Source: Streptomyces hygroscopicus
GTDB lineage: Bacteria > Actinomycetota > Actinomycetes > Streptomycetales > Streptomycetaceae
Direction: 5' to 3'
Length of the DNA: 64,000 nt
Assembly: GCA_002021875.1 (NCBI GenBank)
Contig: CP018627.1
Location: forward strand, 1,674,001 to 1,738,000
Part shown: piece after piece, positions 60,225-64,000 of the stretch
Layout of the letters: every line of letters starts with the position of its first letter
Numbering within the stretch: position 1 is the first letter of the stretch
Notes under the pieces: model-generated
The model's input: only the letters and a program-made list of their open reading frames with translations
The model's database searches: none
Told to the model about the DNA's origin: nothing
Program-made: the position numbers and the translations under genes

Positions 60225-61706
60225 GTGCCGAGACTGGAATGGCCGCTGCACATCGTCCGCCGGGTGGTGATCGGCGTGATCGCCCTCGCGCTGCTCGCCG
60301 TGGCGGTCCCCCTCACCGTGAACTGGATCGAGGAGAAGCGGGCGCGGTGCGGCGAGGGCGTCGTCAAGAAGGGCGACGACCACGAGTGCGTCGGTGTCAC
60401 CGACGGCTCGTATGTCTTCGCGGACCATCTGAAGTCCGTGGAGAAGAAGATCAAGGCGGAGAACCGCCGGGTGGAGGAGAACGCGGGCAAGGAGCCGTAC
60501 GTCAGCGTCGCCTATATGACCTCCTTCACCCTGACCGACGACGACAGCAACTCCGAGGAGTCGGTCCGCCATGAGCTCGAGGGCGCGTATCTGGCGCAGT
60601 ACCGGCACAACCTCGGCGATCTCTCCTCCTCCCCCAAGATCAAGCTGCTGATCGCCAATGTGGGGAGCAACGCGGCCCACTGGGAGCACACCGTCGACGA
60701 GCTGATCGGCCGGATGGCCCCCGACCGCGACAAGCTGGTCGCGGTCACCGGGCTCGGCCCCAGCACCGAGCGGAGCCTGAGCGCGCTGAGGCGGCTGTCG
60801 GACCGCGGGCTCGCCCTGGTGGCCAGCACCATGACGGCCACCAACATAGAGGGCATAAAGGGGTTCGTCCGGGTCTCGCCGACCAATGTGGACGAGGCGT
60901 ACGCCGCCTCCGCCTATCTGAAGAAGCAGAAGGTCCGTACGGCGGTGGTCGTCCAGGACGCCGCGCGGAGCAACTACTACGCCAAGACGCTGGGTGACGC
61001 CTTCACCGAGGTCTTCCAGGACACCAAGGGCCATCGGCTGGTGGCGGACCGGATGACCTATGACTCCTCGGTGCGCAGCGCCTGGGAGAACGAGCTGCGC
61101 TATATGCCGGGGCAGCTGTGCGACCAGAAGCCGGAGGTGGTCTACTTCGCGGGCCGCGGCAAACACCTCACCCGGTTCCTGGACTCGCTCGCCAACCGGC
61201 CCTGCCAGGAGCGGAAGTTCACCGTCATCACCGGTGACGACACCTCCAATCTCACCGCCAAGGAGCTCGCGCACGCCGCCGAAAGCGGGGTGCGGGTGCT
61301 CTACACGGGCCTGGCGCACCCCGACATGTGGCAGCAGGACCCCCTCCATGTCTCCGGCCCCTCGGCCCGCCACTTCCAGCCGGGCGGATCGCTGGACAAG
61401 TGGTTCCCGGGCGATCCGCGCTACGACGGCCAGGCCATCATGGGGCATGACGCGGTGCTCGCCGCCGCCCATGGCATCCAGATGGCGGCGGGCTGGCAGG
61501 GCGAGGTGTCGGGGGACGCGGTGGCGCGGATGTTCCACCAGATGGACGGGCGTCAGCAGGTGGCGGGGGCGAGCGGTTTCATCTCGTTCCAGAACAACGG
61601 CAATCCACGCAACAAGGCCATTCCCATCCTGCACCTCAACGCCAAGGGGCGCTCGGAGCTGGTGGAGGTCTCGGCGCCACGGGGCGAGCCGCCCAGGAAG
61701 CAGTGA
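60225..61706 (+). CDS. Membrane-anchored periplasmic-binding-protein-like receptor (type 1 fold)
   Basis: 493 residues. One N-terminal hydrophobic helix (about 12-30; VVIGVIALALLAVAV) anchors the chain; a leading segment CGEGVVKKGDDHECVGVTDG has a cysteine pair. The outer domain resembles branched-chain amino acid ABC receptors: VSVAYMTSFTLTDD, KLVAVTGLGPSTERSLSALR, VRTAVVVQDAARSNYYAKTL, and MGHDAVLAAAHGIQMAAGW. No permease or ATPase of an importer is nearby, so it may sense rather than transport. GTG at 60225 follows GAGGGG; GTG at 60216 overlapping the previous stop is possible. Converges on dnaK. Confidence 0.75.
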   Translation: MPRLEWPLHIVRRVVIGVIALALLAVAVPLTVNWIEEKRARCGEGVVKKGDDHECVGVTDGSYVFADHLKSVEKKIKAENRRVEENAGKEPYVSVAYMTSFTLTDDDSNSEESVRHELEGAYLAQYRHNLGDLSSSPKIKLLIANVGSNAAHWEHTVDELIGRMAPDRDKLVAVTGLGPSTERSLSALRRLSDRGLALVASTMTATNIEGIKGFVRVSPTNVDEAYAASAYLKKQKVRTAVVVQDAARSNYYAKTLGDAFTEVFQDTKGHRLVADRMTYDSSVRSAWENELRYMPGQLCDQKPEVVYFAGRGKHLTRFLDSLANRPCQERKFTVITGDDTSNLTAKELAHAAESGVRVLYTGLAHPDMWQQDPLHVSGPSARHFQPGGSLDKWFPGDPRYDGQAIMGHDAVLAAAHGIQMAAGWQGEVSGDAVARMFHQMDGRQQVAGASGFISFQNNGNPRNKAIPILHLNAKGRSELVEVSAPRGEPPRKQ

Positions 61707-61770
61707 CGCTCAGGGGGCGGTGACGGCCAGGACGCAGTGACGGCCAGGACGCAGTGACGCTCAGGCCGCA
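61703..61770. repeat. Four 17-bp tandem repeats between the receptor-like gene and dnaK
   Basis: Units begin at 61703, 61720, 61737 and 61754. The two central copies are identical (GTGACGGCCAGGACGCA); the outer two differ by several bases. The first unit includes the TGA stop of the receptor-like gene. They occupy most of the 94-bp convergent gap. Confidence 0.85.
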
Positions 61771-61800
61771 GTGAGGCCGGGCCCCAGGAAGCGGCAACGG

Positions 61801-63720
<1,920 letters not shown>

Positions 63721-63796
63721 CTGAACCCTCCTCCCGATCTGCCTCCTAGTATCCCAAAAAGGGACATTCGAGGCGGGCGGGGAGGCGGGCCGGAGC

Positions 63797-64000
63797 TCAG
63801 TCCCGCAGGTGGTCGACCTCGCGCATCTTGTTCGTGGCGTCGAGCGCGGCGACCTTGTAGGACTCGGCGAAGGTCGGATAGTTGAACACCGCGTCCACCA
63901 GATAGTCGACGGTGCCGCCGCAGCCCATCACGGCCTGGCCGATATGGATCAGCTCGGTGGCGCCGGTGCCGAAGCAGTGCACCCCGAGCAGCCGCCGGTC
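63797..64000 (-). CDS. sthA: Soluble pyridine nucleotide transhydrogenase, C-terminal end (partial)
   Basis: Only the last 67 residues are in the window; the gene continues beyond the right edge. [20 protein letters not shown] and [20 protein letters not shown] are the typical dimerisation-domain end of Si-specific NAD(P)+ transhydrogenases, with the His-Gly-type active-site text of the disulphide-oxidoreductase family replaced by TELIHIGQ. It interconverts NADPH and NADH pools. Stop is 77 bp upstream of dnaK on the same strand, and dnaK likely has its own promoter. Confidence 0.88.
   Translation of the reverse strand, partial: DRRLLGVHCFGTGATELIHIGQAVMGCGGTVDYLVDAVFNYPTFAESYKVAALDATNKMREVDHLRD

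Overview
The window looks like a stretch of Streptomyces chromosome (or a very close actinomycete). GC content is very high, third codon positions are almost always G or C, GTG starts are common, and many families are typical of the genus: SpoIIE-type PP2C phosphatases, an ECF41 sigma factor, DUF4232, DUF1876 and DUF4032 proteins, and polyketide genes. I see no rRNA, tRNA, CRISPR array or full-length insertion sequence. Long open frames antiparallel to the real genes are high-GC shadows and were left out.

Layout. 0-9.4 kb: PP2C phosphatase; ECF41 sigma factor with an FAD oxidoreductase, each preceded by a textbook ECF41 promoter; aldehyde dehydrogenase; a peptide/opine-type ABC importer (lipoprotein plus fused permeases) behind a Zur-like operator, its permease gene carrying a small inverted-repeat element inserted in frame. 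9.4-19.2 kb: STAND-like NTPase with TPRs, two hypothetical proteins, YjbR and PhzF proteins, a pseudouridine catabolic pair (psuK-psuG), two tandem ATP-grasp ligases and a type II thioesterase. 19.6-31.7 kb: baeRF protein, a decayed enoyl-CoA hydratase, DUF4032 kinase-like protein, a TetR/SDR divergon with twin operators, AraC regulator, CASTOR/POLLUX-type channel protein, a multidomain SpoIIE phosphatase, a roadblock-like protein and a Gfo/Idh/MocA dehydrogenase.

32.4-52.8 kb holds the most interesting part: a probable biosynthetic locus in two blocks around an arginine/ornithine catabolic unit (AsnC regulator, amidinohydrolase, rocD). Left block, minus strand: a ketosynthase-like protein missing canonical catalytic residues, and a 2128-residue, fully reducing, mycocerosic-acid-synthase-like PKS without thioesterase. 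Right block, plus strand: an ABM-domain membrane protein, fused PabAB, a benzoate-CoA-ligase-type enzyme, a second acyl ligase, a class A flavin monooxygenase, a PabC-like lyase and a CxxC AhpD-like protein, closed by a strong hairpin. The right block should make p-aminobenzoate, activate it and oxidise it. Whether the PKS extends the aryl-CoA is inference.

52.8-64 kb: two small stress-type proteins, a putative sugar operon (cellulase-like protein, MHS-family MFS transporter, anmK), a pair made of a degenerate P-loop protein and a membrane-anchored periplasmic-binding-like receptor, a solitary dnaK, and the 3' end of a transhydrogenase gene (sthA) cut by the window edge.
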